64,000 nt of DNA from Chryseobacterium sp. JV274 (GCF_903969135.1 NZ_LR824569.1:992001-1056000), one strand, 5' to 3'; positions 1 through 9,112 are shown, counted from the stretch's first letter. Translations and numbers: made by a program. Notes: generated by a model not told the origin, from the sequence alone.

Positions 1-404
1 ACGGGCGTGGAATTGCCGGAGCTTTCCAACTGGGCGCAGAAGCGGTACAGATCGGAACGGCATTTCTGGTCACTGAAGAATCCGGAGCTTTACCGATACA
101 TAAAGAGTTTTTGTTTTCCGATGCAGCAAGATCTACCGCTCTCACCAGAGCGTATACCGGAAGATTAGGACGCGGAATTACCACAAAAATATTCCGGGAT
201 GTATTGGCTGCCACTGACAAAACATTACCATTTCCTTTACAGACCCATTTTATGGGCGCACTGAGAAAGGCTGCTTTGGAAAAGCAAAAGCATGAGCTGG
301 TATTTTTCTGGGCAGGTCAGATTGCCCCGCTTTTAAAGCATAAAAAAGCCTCCACTTTAATGCAGTCATTAATTGAAGAGGCTTCTGAGTTATTGAATAA
401 ATAG
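1..404 (+). CDS. Nitronate monooxygenase family protein, C-terminal part (5' truncated by window edge)
   Basis: The frame is open from the first full codon at position 3 to the stop at 402-404, so the true start lies outside the window. The visible ~133 residues begin with the glycine-rich GRGIAGAFQLGA stretch and the VQIGTAFL motif, which form the FMN-phosphate-binding end of the TIM barrel in nitronate monooxygenase (2-nitropropane dioxygenase) proteins. The family oxidises alkyl nitronates with FMN and oxygen. The helical tail ends normally, 3 bp from the convergent dGTPase stop. The substrate of this member cannot be read from the fragment. Confidence 0.85.
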   Translation, partial: GRGIAGAFQLGAEAVQIGTAFLVTEESGALPIHKEFLFSDAARSTALTRAYTGRLGRGITTKIFRDVLAATDKTLPFPLQTHFMGALRKAALEKQKHELVFFWAGQIAPLLKHKKASTLMQSLIEEASELLNK

Positions 405-407
405 AAT

Positions 408-1766
408 TTACACGGTCATTCCGATGTCTATTCCTTTAATTTTTCTATATAAATCGGTAGCATAGTTATCAGTCATTCCTGAAACGAAATCAATTACTCC
501 GAGAACTTTCTGATAATCGGTACCATCATTGTAAATGAATTGCTTTGGAATTAATTTCAAAGCTTTTTCATCATAAGATTTTCTATGGTCTTCCGGTTTC
601 AGAATGGAAGGAATAAAATGATCCAGCAATTCATACATTACATTATATCCTGCATTTTCAATTTCTACAACCGCTTTATGATTATAGATTTTTTCTACGG
701 AGAAACTTGCAATATCCTGCAGTGCTTTATTTTCTTTTTTATAGATATCAAGTAAGCCGTTGCCAAGATTGCCTTCAAGAATCGTTTCAAAGTTATGTTT
801 GTACATCTCAATCGACTTATTGATCAGAGCATTGATTACTTTTGCTCTTAAGTAAGAAATCTGTTCGTTTTCGTTGGAGATAGAACTTAGCTTTGTTTCA
901 ATTCTCTGAACATCATTTGTTTCAGATTTTACCAGTTCAAAAAATAAATTTTTACAGTCTGCTGTTGAAACAATTCCCAATCTGTGGGCATCTTCCATAT
1001 CAATGATGTTGTAGCAGATATCATCAGCAGCTTCTACCAGCCATACAAAAGGATGTCTTTTGAAAATATAAGGTTCTTCACTTTCAGAAATAAGCTGGGT
1101 TCCTTTGGCAATTTCAAGGAATATGTCTTTTTCATTCTGGAAAAACCCGAATTTCTTCCTGTGAATGATTCCTTTTTTCTTGGCTACAGCCTCACAAGGA
1201 TATTTTGCAATACTTGCCAGTGTGGAGAAAGTAAGCTGAACACCTCCCGCATCTTTCCCTTGCTGCTGCTGTGCCAGTACTCTGATCGCATTGGCATTTC
1301 CTTCAAAGTTAACCAGATCCGCCCACTCTTTTTCATTGAATTTTGACTTCAGGTCTTTTTCATTCCTTTCAAAATAGCTTGCAATGGCATCTTCTCCTGA
1401 ATGTCCGAAAGCAGGGTTTCCGACATCATGACATAAACATGCAGCTGCAATTACGTTTCCCAGATTATAGAGATAAAAATTCTTTGAATCTTCAGTCAGT
1501 TCATTTTTAAAATCTTCCGCAATAAATTCACCGATAATACTTCCTAAACTTCTTCCTACAGATGATACTTCCAGAGAATGGGTAAGTCTGTTGTGTACAA
1601 AAACACTTCCGGGAAGAGGAAAAACCTGCGTTTTATTCTGTAGTCTTCTGAAAGCAGAAGAGAAAATAATTCTGTCGAAATCCCTTTGAAAATCAGTTCG
1701 TGAAGCTTTGGTCTGTGGATTGTTTCCTGTACGTTGATTGGTGAAAATCTGGTTTAAATTCATCAT
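408..1766 (-). CDS. dgt: dGTPase / HD-domain deoxynucleoside triphosphate triphosphohydrolase
   Basis: This 452-residue protein matches dGTPase-type triphosphohydrolases, which split dNTPs into nucleoside and triphosphate and help control the dNTP pool. The metal-binding HD site is clear: His63 in NRLTHSLE, and His113-Asp114 in CHDVGNPAFGHSGE. The N-terminal DFQRDFDRIIFSSAFRRL block is also family-typical. Length agrees with non-Enterobacterial dGTPases. Two Met codons lie at the start (1766 and 1763); either may be used. It is convergent with the nitronate monooxygenase gene. dGTP specificity is inferred from the family only. Confidence 0.9.
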   Translation of the reverse strand: MMNLNQIFTNQRTGNNPQTKASRTDFQRDFDRIIFSSAFRRLQNKTQVFPLPGSVFVHNRLTHSLEVSSVGRSLGSIIGEFIAEDFKNELTEDSKNFYLYNLGNVIAAACLCHDVGNPAFGHSGEDAIASYFERNEKDLKSKFNEKEWADLVNFEGNANAIRVLAQQQQGKDAGGVQLTFSTLASIAKYPCEAVAKKKGIIHRKKFGFFQNEKDIFLEIAKGTQLISESEEPYIFKRHPFVWLVEAADDICYNIIDMEDAHRLGIVSTADCKNLFFELVKSETNDVQRIETKLSSISNENEQISYLRAKVINALINKSIEMYKHNFETILEGNLGNGLLDIYKKENKALQDIASFSVEKIYNHKAVVEIENAGYNVMYELLDHFIPSILKPEDHRKSYDEKALKLIPKQFIYNDGTDYQKVLGVIDFVSGMTDNYATDLYRKIKGIDIGMTV

Positions 1767-1894
1767 TTTTCAAAATTACTCCAAATTTTAATTGTATGGA
1801 ATAGTATTTAGATTTTTTATTAAACAGATCTGTCATTCAAAAAATCTATAATAGTAAACGTTTTTTAGGGATCGGAAAGCTTGAAGAAATATTC

Positions 1895-1902
1895 TACATT
1901 TG
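1895..1902 (+). promoter_or_regulatory. Candidate Bacteroidota -7 promoter box (TACATTTG)
   Basis: The sequence matches the TAnnTTTG consensus used by the Bacteroidota primary sigma factor and lies 66 bp upstream of the methyltransferase start codon. The -33 box is not obvious. Confidence 0.45.
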
Positions 1903-1968
1903 ATGCAACTAATACAACCGAAGAATACTTACAGTTTTTCTTTATCCAAATTTTAAAATTCTTTTACA

Positions 1969-2598
1969 ATGACGGACAACACATGGCTCAAAAGATGGGA
2001 CGAAAGGTATAGCAGCGAAGAGTTTGCGTATGGAACAAAACCCAACAATTATCTGAGAGAACAACTTACTCTATTAAAACCAGGTAAAATACTTTTCCCC
2101 GCAGAAGGTGAAGGCCGAAATGCTGTTTTTTCGTCAACTCAGGGATGGCAGGTTTCAGCTTTCGATATCAGTGCCAATGGCAGAAACAAAGCGTTACAGC
2201 TTGCTGAGCAACAAGGAACTACAATTGATTATCAGGTTGGAGAACTTTCAACTCTGAATTATCAGGAACAACAGTTTGACGCTATTGCTCTGATCTATGC
2301 CCATTTTCCGGGAGATATTAAATCTTCCATTCACCAAATGCTGAATCAGTATCTGCGTAAAGGCGGTTTTATTATTTTTGAAGCTTTCAGTAAAAGCCAT
2401 CTTAAATATATTGCAAAGAACGAAAAGGTAGGCGGGCCAAAGGACATTGAATCCTTATTTTCTATTGAAGAGATTAAAGCTGATTTTCCGGATTATAACA
2501 TTATTGAATTAGAAGAAACAGAAATTGAGCTCAACGAGGGATTGTTTCATAATGGGACGGGCTCTGTGATTCGTTTTGTAGGACAAAAACTGGTCTAA
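1969..2598 (+). CDS. Class I SAM-dependent methyltransferase (TehB/UbiE-like)
   Basis: The 209-residue protein starts with the [18 protein letters not shown] block seen in small SAM methyltransferases related to TehB and thiopurine methyltransferases. The SAM-binding motif I is [12 protein letters not shown], around residues 43-54, followed by the acidic AFDIS strand end, and motif IV is ALIYAHFP. It stands alone between divergent dgt and the glycosylase gene. The methyl acceptor is unknown; tellurite or thiol methylation is a family possibility, not shown here. Confidence 0.85.
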   Translation: MTDNTWLKRWDERYSSEEFAYGTKPNNYLREQLTLLKPGKILFPAEGEGRNAVFSSTQGWQVSAFDISANGRNKALQLAEQQGTTIDYQVGELSTLNYQEQQFDAIALIYAHFPGDIKSSIHQMLNQYLRKGGFIIFEAFSKSHLKYIAKNEKVGGPKDIESLFSIEEIKADFPDYNIIELEETEIELNEGLFHNGTGSVIRFVGQKLV

Positions 2599-2688
2599 GG
2601 ATATTTTAGACAGGTTTGTTTTGGGATAAAGCTTTAAATTTTAAATGGTTATGGAATACTATTTGAATCTTTATCTCAAAATAAACGT

Positions 2689-3423
2689 ATGCCTGAAGGT
2701 CCATCCATCATATTAATGAAAGAAAGCCTGCAGCCATTTGCAGGTCAGCAAGTAACAGAAGTTTCAGGAAATGCCAAATTCGAGAAAGAAATTTTCATTG
2801 GCCAATCCCTTCTGGAAATCCGCACTTTTGGAAAACAAACTTATCTCGTTTTTGAAAAAGCAGCTATTCGGATTCACTTACTGATGTTTGGCTCTTACAG
2901 TGTTAATGAACAGACCAAACCTGATAAAAGTTTGCGTTTAGCATTGTTTTTCTCTACGGGAAGCATCTATTTTTACACCTGTTCTGTAAAATCTGTTTCT
3001 CTGGAATTTCTTTCTGCAATTGATTGGGAAGCAGATGTAATGAGCGATCAGTGGAATCCTAAGAAAGCTGAAGAAAAATTAAAATCCAATCCGAAAATGA
3101 TGGTTTGTGATGCATTGATGAATCAGGATATTTTTTCGGGTGTCGGCAATATCATTAAAAACGAAGTGCTTTTCAGAATTGGAGTACAGCCGGAAAGCCT
3201 GTTGGGGAATCTTCCAGCCAAAAAAAGGAAAGAACTTATAGCTGAAGCCAGAAATTACAGTTTTGATTTCCTGAAATGGAAAAGAGAATTTGTTTTGAAA
3301 AAACACTGGCTCGTTCATACTAAATCTATATGTCCGGTATGTGGACAGAAATTGATCAAAAAACAAACGGGTGTTGGAAAAAGAAGAAGCTTCTATTGTG
3401 AAAAAGATCAGAAACTTTATTAG
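2689..3423 (+). CDS. Fpg/Nei-family DNA glycosylase with a degenerate zinc finger
   Basis: The 244-residue protein begins MPEGPS, giving the catalytic N-terminal Pro2 and Glu3 of the formamidopyrimidine-DNA glycosylase/endonuclease VIII family. The helix-two-turn-helix region is present near residues 140-170 (DALMNQDIFSGVGN), where the protein would kink DNA. The C-terminal zinc finger begins CPVC, but the second pair reads C-E-K-D instead of C-x-x-C, so the fourth zinc ligand is Asp. The family excises oxidised bases and nicks the abasic site by beta/delta elimination. Its short length and lost Cys suggest an atypical Bacteroidota subgroup. Confidence 0.85.
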   Translation: MPEGPSIILMKESLQPFAGQQVTEVSGNAKFEKEIFIGQSLLEIRTFGKQTYLVFEKAAIRIHLLMFGSYSVNEQTKPDKSLRLALFFSTGSIYFYTCSVKSVSLEFLSAIDWEADVMSDQWNPKKAEEKLKSNPKMMVCDALMNQDIFSGVGNIIKNEVLFRIGVQPESLLGNLPAKKRKELIAEARNYSFDFLKWKREFVLKKHWLVHTKSICPVCGQKLIKKQTGVGKRRSFYCEKDQKLY

Positions 3424-3489
3424 ATTAATTAGCTAAAGCTGTTGAAGGGTTTATTTATTTAAAGAGGTCTTTTGTACCATTTAGCTTTT

Positions 3490-3568
3490 GTCATTCCGAC
3501 GAAGGAAGAATCTTATTATTGTTCAAAACATAAGATTCTTCACTACATTTTATTACGTTCAGAATGAC
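3490..3568. repeat. Imperfect palindromic intergenic repeat (GTCATTC...GAATGAC family)
   Basis: The outer ends GTCATTC and GAATGAC are inverted, and inside them AAGAATCTTA and TAAGATTCTT form a second inverted pair, so the unit can fold into a long hairpin. It lies between two convergent genes. A close relative sits at 26226-26305, and shorter relatives occur near 12643, 17127, 28396 and 60182. It resembles REP/MITE-like elements. Confidence 0.7.
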
Positions 3569-3653
3569 ACCTCCTGCCCTACAGATTTTCACTAATGATG
3601 TAGTATCTGAGATTTATATTACCCATTCCTTATCATTCACTACTCATTTTACA

Positions 3654-4376
3654 TTAGTCTGAGTTCAGAAGCCCTCCGGCAAATTTTGTAAAAAACTCGG
3701 ATCTGTATACTTCTCCAAGAGGAATCTCGGAGTCTTCAATATATATATTATGATTGTCAAATGAATCAATATAATTCATATTGACAATGTAAGATTTGCT
3801 TACTCTGATGAAGGTTTCTCCGGATATTTTCTGATGAATTGTTTTTAAATTCATTGCAGTGATAAGCTTTTGCTGCTTTGTATGAATGACTACATAATCC
3901 TTAAGCCCTTCTATAAATTTAATATCTGCAAAACTGATTTTATAGAACCTTCGTTCTGCTTTGATGAATAAAAAATCTGCAGTATTGGATTCTACCGTAT
4001 TTTTTACAGTGTCTTTGGATAAAAGTTCAGTATAAAGTATGGCTTTATCAATTGCTTTTTCCAGCCTTTTGGGATCAACAGGTTTCAGAAGATAATCTAC
4101 AGCTTCCAATTCATAGCTCCTCAGTGCGTACTGAGAATAGGCTGTTGTAAAGATGATCAGCGATTTTTTGGGAAGCATTTCTGCGAACTCAAGACCTGTC
4201 ACCATGGGCATTTCTATATCAAGAAAAATAAGATCTACATCAATATCTTTAAGAAAATCGAGTGCAGACGGAGCATTGGAAAATTCGCCAAGGATATCAA
4301 CATTGGAAGTTTCAGTGATCAGAGATCTCATTTCTGATCTTGCCAAAGGTTCATCATCAACTATAATACAATTCAT
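3654..4376 (-). CDS. LytTR-family response regulator
   Basis: The 240-residue protein has an N-terminal receiver domain (acidic pair Asp7-Asp8, phospho-acceptor Asp53 in IFLDIEMP, Lys in YLLKPVD) and a C-terminal LytTR DNA-binding domain from about residue 135 (FIKAERRFYKI, VIHTKQQKLITAMNLK, FIRVSKSYIVN). The ATG at 4376 overlaps the TGA of the upstream kinase as TGATG, which decides the start and implies translational coupling; the longer TTG-initiated reading is less likely. It should bind direct repeats such as those at 5508-5592. Confidence 0.92.
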   Translation of the reverse strand: MNCIIVDDEPLARSEMRSLITETSNVDILGEFSNAPSALDFLKDIDVDLIFLDIEMPMVTGLEFAEMLPKKSLIIFTTAYSQYALRSYELEAVDYLLKPVDPKRLEKAIDKAILYTELLSKDTVKNTVESNTADFLFIKAERRFYKISFADIKFIEGLKDYVVIHTKQQKLITAMNLKTIHQKISGETFIRVSKSYIVNMNYIDSFDNHNIYIEDSEIPLGEVYRSEFFTKFAGGLLNSD

Positions 4377-5452
4377 CAAACGGGAATTTTTAAATTTACA
4401 ATATATTCTTTTTCACCGGATTCTATCTGCAGGTCAAAAGTGTCGTTATAAAGAAGTTCCAGCCTTCTGGTGATATTGGCAAGCCCAAGTCCACTGCTTT
4501 TTTTGTCCGAAACGGTATAACCAGCACTTCTTGAATTCACACATATAAAATGGAGCTGTTTATTCTCAATACTAATTTCTATTTTCACATAAGACTCTCC
4601 TCCATTGAGATCCACACTGTGCTTTACAGCATTTTCAACAAAAGTGGTAAACAAATTCGGTGGAATAAATGTGCTGCTGATTATTCTTTTATCAACATCG
4701 GTTTGAATATCAAAAGAAAAATGATCACGTCTTATTTTTTCAAGGTTTAAAAAATTGGACAAAAAATCAATTTCTGAAGCCAGTAACGTTTTTTCTTCAC
4801 TGTTTTCATACAGCTGATATCTGAGAAATTCAGAAAGTTTTACAATCACTACTGAAGCTTTTGCAGGATCTGTTCTGATCAGTGCTTTTACATTATTCAG
4901 CATATTAAACAGAAAATGGGGATTGATCTGATTTCTCAGTTCATTCAGTTCCATACTCATAGTAAGGCTGCTTAGCTCATTGATCCTTTTATTATCATTA
5001 ATCCATTTCTGCAAAAGTTTTATCGTTGTGGTCGTCATAATGATCGGAATACACATTAGAACTCCTTCATAAATTCCTCCCCTTTCACTTTCCTTAAGAA
5101 TATTTTTCACTCTGAATTCTTCGAAAAACAGTCTGAAACCGTAACCAATAAAATTAAGCCCCGCTACTCCCATCAGAACAAGCAATACAAGATAGGTAAC
5201 ATATTTTGTTTTAAAGAAAAACCGCGGAACCAATACATATATATTTATATAGACCATTGCAATGAGGATCGTATACACAAAGAATAAAACATAGTATTGA
5301 TATATTCCCGAATACCAATGCCAGAATCTCGCGCTGTACAGCAAAAAGAAAAAGAAAATCAGAAACAGGAGATGTCTTCGGAATCCATACTTCGCTTCCA
5401 CCAAAAAATCCATTGCAAAGGTTTCTTCAAATTTCTGCGGACTGTATTTCAT
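4376..5452 (-). CDS. LytS/YpdA-type sensor histidine kinase
   Basis: The 358-residue protein has about four hydrophobic membrane segments between residues 25 and 145, then a His_kinase domain with the phospho-acceptor His179 in QINPHFLFNMLN. A compact HATPase_c domain follows, with Asn in FVENAVKHS and the GLGLANITRRL glycine box. No extracellular sensor domain is visible, so the signal is probably read in or near the membrane. It is the first gene of a two-gene operon with the LytTR regulator and overlaps it by one base. Confidence 0.92.
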   Translation of the reverse strand: MKYSPQKFEETFAMDFLVEAKYGFRRHLLFLIFFFFLLYSARFWHWYSGIYQYYVLFFVYTILIAMVYINIYVLVPRFFFKTKYVTYLVLLVLMGVAGLNFIGYGFRLFFEEFRVKNILKESERGGIYEGVLMCIPIIMTTTTIKLLQKWINDNKRINELSSLTMSMELNELRNQINPHFLFNMLNNVKALIRTDPAKASVVIVKLSEFLRYQLYENSEEKTLLASEIDFLSNFLNLEKIRRDHFSFDIQTDVDKRIISSTFIPPNLFTTFVENAVKHSVDLNGGESYVKIEISIENKQLHFICVNSRSAGYTVSDKKSSGLGLANITRRLELLYNDTFDLQIESGEKEYIVNLKIPV

Positions 5453-5507
5453 ACGATAGGCTTATTTTATCATTAACAAAAATAGACAATAACGGAATTT
5501 ACAACTA

Positions 5508-5542
5508 TTTTATTATACGAAACCTCTCTTTTATTATACCAA
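5508..5542 (-). promoter_or_regulatory. Candidate LytTR operator pair for the kinase/regulator operon
   Basis: Two near-identical 14-mers lie at 5508-5521 and 5529-5542, 21 bp start to start. Read toward the kinase gene they give TTGGTATAATAAAA and TTCGTATAATAAAA. LytTR regulators classically bind two direct repeats about two helical turns apart. The pair lies 56-90 bp upstream of the kinase start codon. Autoregulation is inferred. Confidence 0.55.
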
Positions 5543-5558
5543 TTATGATGTTCCGGGA

Positions 5559-5592
5559 TTTGGTATAAAATACCGGCCACTTTGTATAAAAA
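5559..5592 (+). promoter_or_regulatory. Candidate LytTR operator pair for the divergent gene at 5645
   Basis: TTTGGTATAAAA (5559-5570) and TTTGTATAAAAA (5581-5592) repeat the TTnGTATAA core of the neighbouring pair but point the other way, 22 bp start to start and 53-86 bp upstream of the ATG at 5645. The mirror arrangement suggests that the regulator controls both directions. Confidence 0.5.
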
Positions 5593-5644
5593 CAAATTTA
5601 CGCTGCTCTTTTCTCTATTCCTTTGTGCTGTAAAATGAACACAT

Positions 5645-6073
5645 ATGGAATTAACAGCTTTTCACGAATTGACTCAGGAAATATCATTGGAATGTTTCTT
5701 TATGACAGAATCTCAACAGGAAGAAAAAGTAATACAGCTTATTGATTTGCACCATTTTATTGAGTGTTTTGAACCGAAAATGAAAATTCTCAGCTACCTC
5801 CATCATCCTATTAACATGGTGGAACATAATGGAGATAAAAAAGGAATCCTGTTTTGTGACCTGAAACATTCTGCAGTGCCTGACAGCAATGCTTCTGAAG
5901 AGTTTAGAAGGAGATACGGGCTTTCGGAACTCTGGTTTGTTTTTGTAGAGGAAACATTTGTACCGGATACATCCGCCTATGCTGATGCGATTATTGAAAA
6001 CAGTCTGGACATCTTCTATGACAAGATTTTCAGCTTTAATTTCTTTCAATCTATTATTCACCCTTTAAAATAA
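5645..6073 (+). CDS. Uncharacterised 142-residue protein, divergent from LytS/LytTR
   Basis: I do not recognise a family. The protein is soluble in appearance, mildly acidic, without a signal peptide, and has a short aromatic-rich C-terminus. It is the first gene of a probable operon: the next gene starts 7 bp after its stop. It is divergent from the LytTR two-component operon, and the shared intergenic space carries paired operator-like repeats facing it, so it is a candidate target of that system. Confidence 0.6.
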   Translation: MELTAFHELTQEISLECFFMTESQQEEKVIQLIDLHHFIECFEPKMKILSYLHHPINMVEHNGDKKGILFCDLKHSAVPDSNASEEFRRRYGLSELWFVFVEETFVPDTSAYADAIIENSLDIFYDKIFSFNFFQSIIHPLK

Positions 6074-6080
6074 ACTGCCC

Positions 6081-7052
6081 ATGAAAACATTGAGAAGAGT
6101 ACTTGTGCCACTGGCAATACTCCCTTTAAAGAACATTACGTATGCCCAGAAAAAGGACAGCATTCCTTTGAAGGTACGTGCTTTTTTTGCTGATAAAATT
6201 CCGCAGGCCCGGAACTTCAACGTCGAATACACCTTTGTCACGCCATCCTCCTTCTCATCACAGCTCCAAGGTCAGGATCTGCCGGACAATAAAGTAAAAA
6301 GCTTTCAACAGATGAAGGCAGATGCCAATATTTATTTCATCAAAAACAGAAGCTGGCTTTTGAGTACTACACTGAACTACCGCTACACTTCAATCAGTAT
6401 CGAAAATCCTGTAATTCCGGGAATTGGATCTGAAGAAAACTTTCACTATCATTCGGAAGCGATTAATCTGAGCTATTTTTCAAGGTTATTCAAAAAGACA
6501 GCGATATATTCAGCCAGCATTTCTGCTGATGGTAGTGATCAGCATTTTGAACGGATCAGAGGATTGGTAACTGCTTCATTGATTTTAAAAGTAACTCCAA
6601 AAACAAAAATGACGCTTGGATTGGCTGGAATTATTGACCCAAGCACCCAGATTCCTGTACTCCCTATCTTCACTTATGAAAACAAATTCAACAACGGATG
6701 GGTATTGGATGTTTTGCTTCCGAAAAAAGTATTGATCCGAAAAGATATTTCTTCCGATGGCAGGATTTCTCTGGGAACGGAAATGGATAATACATCGTTT
6801 TATACCTACGGCAATAACAACACCTATGAATTCCGGCAGGCTGTTCTTAATTCAGGGGCAATTTATGAGCATAATCTTGGAGGAAACTTTATAGGAACTT
6901 TTAAAACAGGACTCAGAACAAATATCAACTCAAGAGCTTTTAATAAACAGGATTCCTTTAATGATTATATATGGAAAGGGAATTATAAACCTTCATTCTA
7001 TTTCAATGTTGGAATTTCTTATAATCCATTTGAAAGAAAAAGAACAAAATGA
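6081..7052 (+). CDS. DUF6268-family outer-membrane beta-barrel protein
   Basis: The 323-residue protein has an N-terminal signal peptide ending near TYAQ (residue 23) and then alternating hydrophobic/polar strands rich in Tyr, Asn and Phe, ending in FYFNVGISYNPF, a typical barrel terminus. The pattern matches the Bacteroidota DUF6268 family. It probably sits in the outer membrane; no transported substrate can be named. It follows the 142-residue gene by 7 bp and so probably shares its LytTR-type control. Confidence 0.75.
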   Translation: MKTLRRVLVPLAILPLKNITYAQKKDSIPLKVRAFFADKIPQARNFNVEYTFVTPSSFSSQLQGQDLPDNKVKSFQQMKADANIYFIKNRSWLLSTTLNYRYTSISIENPVIPGIGSEENFHYHSEAINLSYFSRLFKKTAIYSASISADGSDQHFERIRGLVTASLILKVTPKTKMTLGLAGIIDPSTQIPVLPIFTYENKFNNGWVLDVLLPKKVLIRKDISSDGRISLGTEMDNTSFYTYGNNNTYEFRQAVLNSGAIYEHNLGGNFIGTFKTGLRTNINSRAFNKQDSFNDYIWKGNYKPSFYFNVGISYNPFERKRTK

Positions 7053-7302
7053 TGTTGAAAACAATTCCCGTAAATATTTGATTTTGATTTTTACAATATC
7101 CGAATAGATCTCCAGAGTTCTCTAATCAAGGATATTAAAAAAAAATTAAAATTTTCTCCTTTCAGCATTTAACCATTATTACAAATTGCAATCAAAACTA
7201 CAGAAAAACACAAGTTCAGAGATTCTCTTTTATGAAAAATCTTATTACCTCTTATGCAAATGATTTAAGGATTTTATAAGAATAGAATTTAAAAAATAGA
7301 AA

Positions 7303-7959
7303 ATGGCAGTACCCAAACAGATATTTCAGACTTTTAAAACTAAAAAACTTCCTTTAATTACGCGATATCACATCTGGAATATGAAAAGGAAAAACCAGGA
7401 ATACCGCTATTTTTTTTATGATGACCAGGATATAGAGAAATTTATCACCGAAGAATTTCCTCCTGAATATATTGAAAATTATCGTAAACTGGCTATAGGA
7501 GCTTCAAAAGCAGATTTCTTCAGATATGCTGTTTTATATAAAAAAGGCGGAATATACCTTGATATAGACAGCGGTATTATAAAACCTTTTAAACAACTCA
7601 TCCAGGAAGATGATGAAGCTGTAATCAGTGTAGAAAGACACGAAAATCTATATGTTCAATGGGCACTTATTTTCAATAAAAATCATCCTTTTCTAAAGAG
7701 AACATTGGAATTGATGATTGATAATATAAAAAACCACCGCTTTCCGCATGATGTACATGCTACTACAGGTCCTACTGTATTCAGTAAAGCAATCAGAGAA
7801 TCATTAGAGGAAAATCCGGCTATTCCCTTTAGACTATTTCGCGGCATTGAGTTCCGTGGATATTTAAAGTTTAAATATAAACTGGGAAAGTTCTTTTTAT
7901 ACAAATCAAGGTCTCAACATTGGAAACAGATGCAAAAGCGTCAGGAGATTATTTTTTAA
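7303..7959 (+). CDS. Glycosyltransferase of the Gly_transf_sug (OCH1-like, GT32) family
   Basis: The 218-residue protein begins IPKxIFQT-like (PKQIFQTFKT) and carries the DxD nucleotide-sugar/metal motif as Asp87-Ile-Asp89 in GGIYLDIDSG. The KADFFRYAVLYKKGG segment before it is diagnostic of capsular-polysaccharide and mannosyltransferase-like enzymes. It probably adds a sugar to a surface glycan in the cytoplasm. It is not inside a polysaccharide cluster, so acceptor and donor stay unknown. Its 3' end overlaps the convergent SMR gene by 4 bp. Confidence 0.85.
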   Translation: MAVPKQIFQTFKTKKLPLITRYHIWNMKRKNQEYRYFFYDDQDIEKFITEEFPPEYIENYRKLAIGASKADFFRYAVLYKKGGIYLDIDSGIIKPFKQLIQEDDEAVISVERHENLYVQWALIFNKNHPFLKRTLELMIDNIKNHRFPHDVHATTGPTVFSKAIRESLEENPAIPFRLFRGIEFRGYLKFKYKLGKFFLYKSRSQHWKQMQKRQEIIF

Positions 7960-8291
7960 TGCGTTCCCATTTTTGAAAATACATTAATAACAATCACCCC
8001 AATTACAATCAGAGCAATCCCGATAATCGCCGGAAGATCAGGAATCTGCTTGAAAGCAATAACTCCAATCATTGTTATAAAGACAATTCCCACGCCGGAC
8101 CAGATGGCATAGGTAATCCCTACCGGAATCTGACGAAGCGTGAGACTTAGAAAATAAAAAGCACAGGCATATCCTATGACTGTTATTACGGATGGCCATA
8201 GTTTGGAAAATTCCTCAGATTTTTTCAGAAAACTCGTGGCGATGATCTCAAATACAATCGCTAAGGCAAGAAAAATATAACTGCGTCCCAT
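7956..8291 (-). CDS. Small multidrug resistance (SMR/EmrE-QacE type) transporter
   Basis: The 111-residue protein has four membrane helices and the essential membrane-embedded glutamate at Glu15 (FLALAIVFEIIATSF). It also carries the SMR signature VGITYAIWSGVG in the third helix. SMR dimers exchange protons for cationic lipophilic drugs or guanidinium. The start at 8291 gives the usual SMR length; the open frame runs upstream to 8372 but the extra 27 residues are not family-like. Drug export versus guanidinium export cannot be decided here. Confidence 0.9.
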   Translation of the reverse strand: MGRSYIFLALAIVFEIIATSFLKKSEEFSKLWPSVITVIGYACAFYFLSLTLRQIPVGITYAIWSGVGIVFITMIGVIAFKQIPDLPAIIGIALIVIGVIVINVFSKMGTH

Positions 8292-8391
8292 AACTTTATT
8301 CTTTGTACAAAAGTAACAAAAGCACTCCGGTAATTCCAAAAAGGAATAATGGGAAAATTCGCTGTTGATCAAGAGACAGCAAATGTTTCTC

Positions 8392-8905
8392 TTTCTTTAA
8401 CGCTTTGAAAACTCTTAGTTTTTTTAACCATCAATCCTGCAATTATCTTCTTTCAGGCACTTAATTCATCTTAAGTGCTTTATTTTTAGCTCCATCCAAT
8501 ATTGTAAAGATTTTGAAAAAGTATGCCATTGTACAAACTTATTTTTCCGATATGGCACAAAAAAATATTTCTCCATGTTATGAAATGTGACAGATGACAA
8601 AAATTCCGAATCAAAAAATGAGGCTAAAAATAAATTTTCTTAACATGAAAATCATTTTCACGTGAAAAATTCACATTCAAAAAAAGCGGTTTAAAACAAT
8701 ATTATGCCAAGCATTATTTATTATTTGTTTTATCAACTCCAATATAGAAGTCAAGAAACGGTTAACGTTTTCACATAATTTTACAGAGATAATAATAAAA
8801 GTATTAATAAATTCTCAATAATGCATTAATTTAATGTAAACAAAAATTCACTAATAAATAAACACCAACCATCGTAATACACTGATATACATCATAAATA
8901 TTTAC
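8392..8905. other. AT-rich gap without a recognisable gene
   Basis: About 500 bp between the SMR gene start and the promoter of the 26-codon gene. I see no coding frame with good codon use and no clear RNA gene. Homopolymer runs and weak inverted repeats only. Confidence 0.5.
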
Positions 8906-8936
8906 TTTGGCACGTGATTTGAAAGTAGTAATATTG
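8906..8936 (+). promoter_or_regulatory. Bacteroidota-type promoter for the 26-codon gene
   Basis: A TTTG box at 8906-8909 and TAATATTG at 8929-8936, separated by 19 bp, fit the -33/-7 architecture (TTTG, TAnnTTTG with one mismatch). Transcription would begin near 8943, about 43 nt before the ATG at 8986. Confidence 0.5.
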
Positions 8937-8985
8937 CAATTGAAAGATTGATAAAAAAAAGTCAAATAATTAAAAATAATACAAA

Positions 8986-9066
8986 ATGGTAACTTATATC
9001 GGTATCGTAACAGGTTTAGTGGTAATCACTTCATATTTCATGACAGTAAGAAGAGAAAGAAACTAA
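8986..9066 (+). CDS. 26-residue single-pass membrane peptide (short-ORF candidate)
   Basis: The short frame encodes a peptide with one hydrophobic helix (residues 3-20, IGIVTGLVVITSYF) and a basic tail VRRERN, as in small bitopic membrane proteins with a cytoplasmic positive end. It has its own promoter and lies in a transcript that ends at a strong terminator at 9225-9257. No longer gene fits this ~1 kb gap. Function unknown. It could be a small regulator of a membrane complex or a type I toxin-like peptide; neither is shown. Confidence 0.6.
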   Translation: MVTYIGIVTGLVVITSYFMTVRRERN

Positions 9067-9112
9067 TCTTAAATAAAACAAGCCTATAGAAAATCTATAC
9101 TAATTATATTGT

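Noticed and set aside
3654..4379. Longer start of the first LytTR regulator at a TTG (4379)
   Set aside because: The ATG at 4376 overlaps the kinase stop as TGATG, the usual coupling; the TTG reading adds only one residue.
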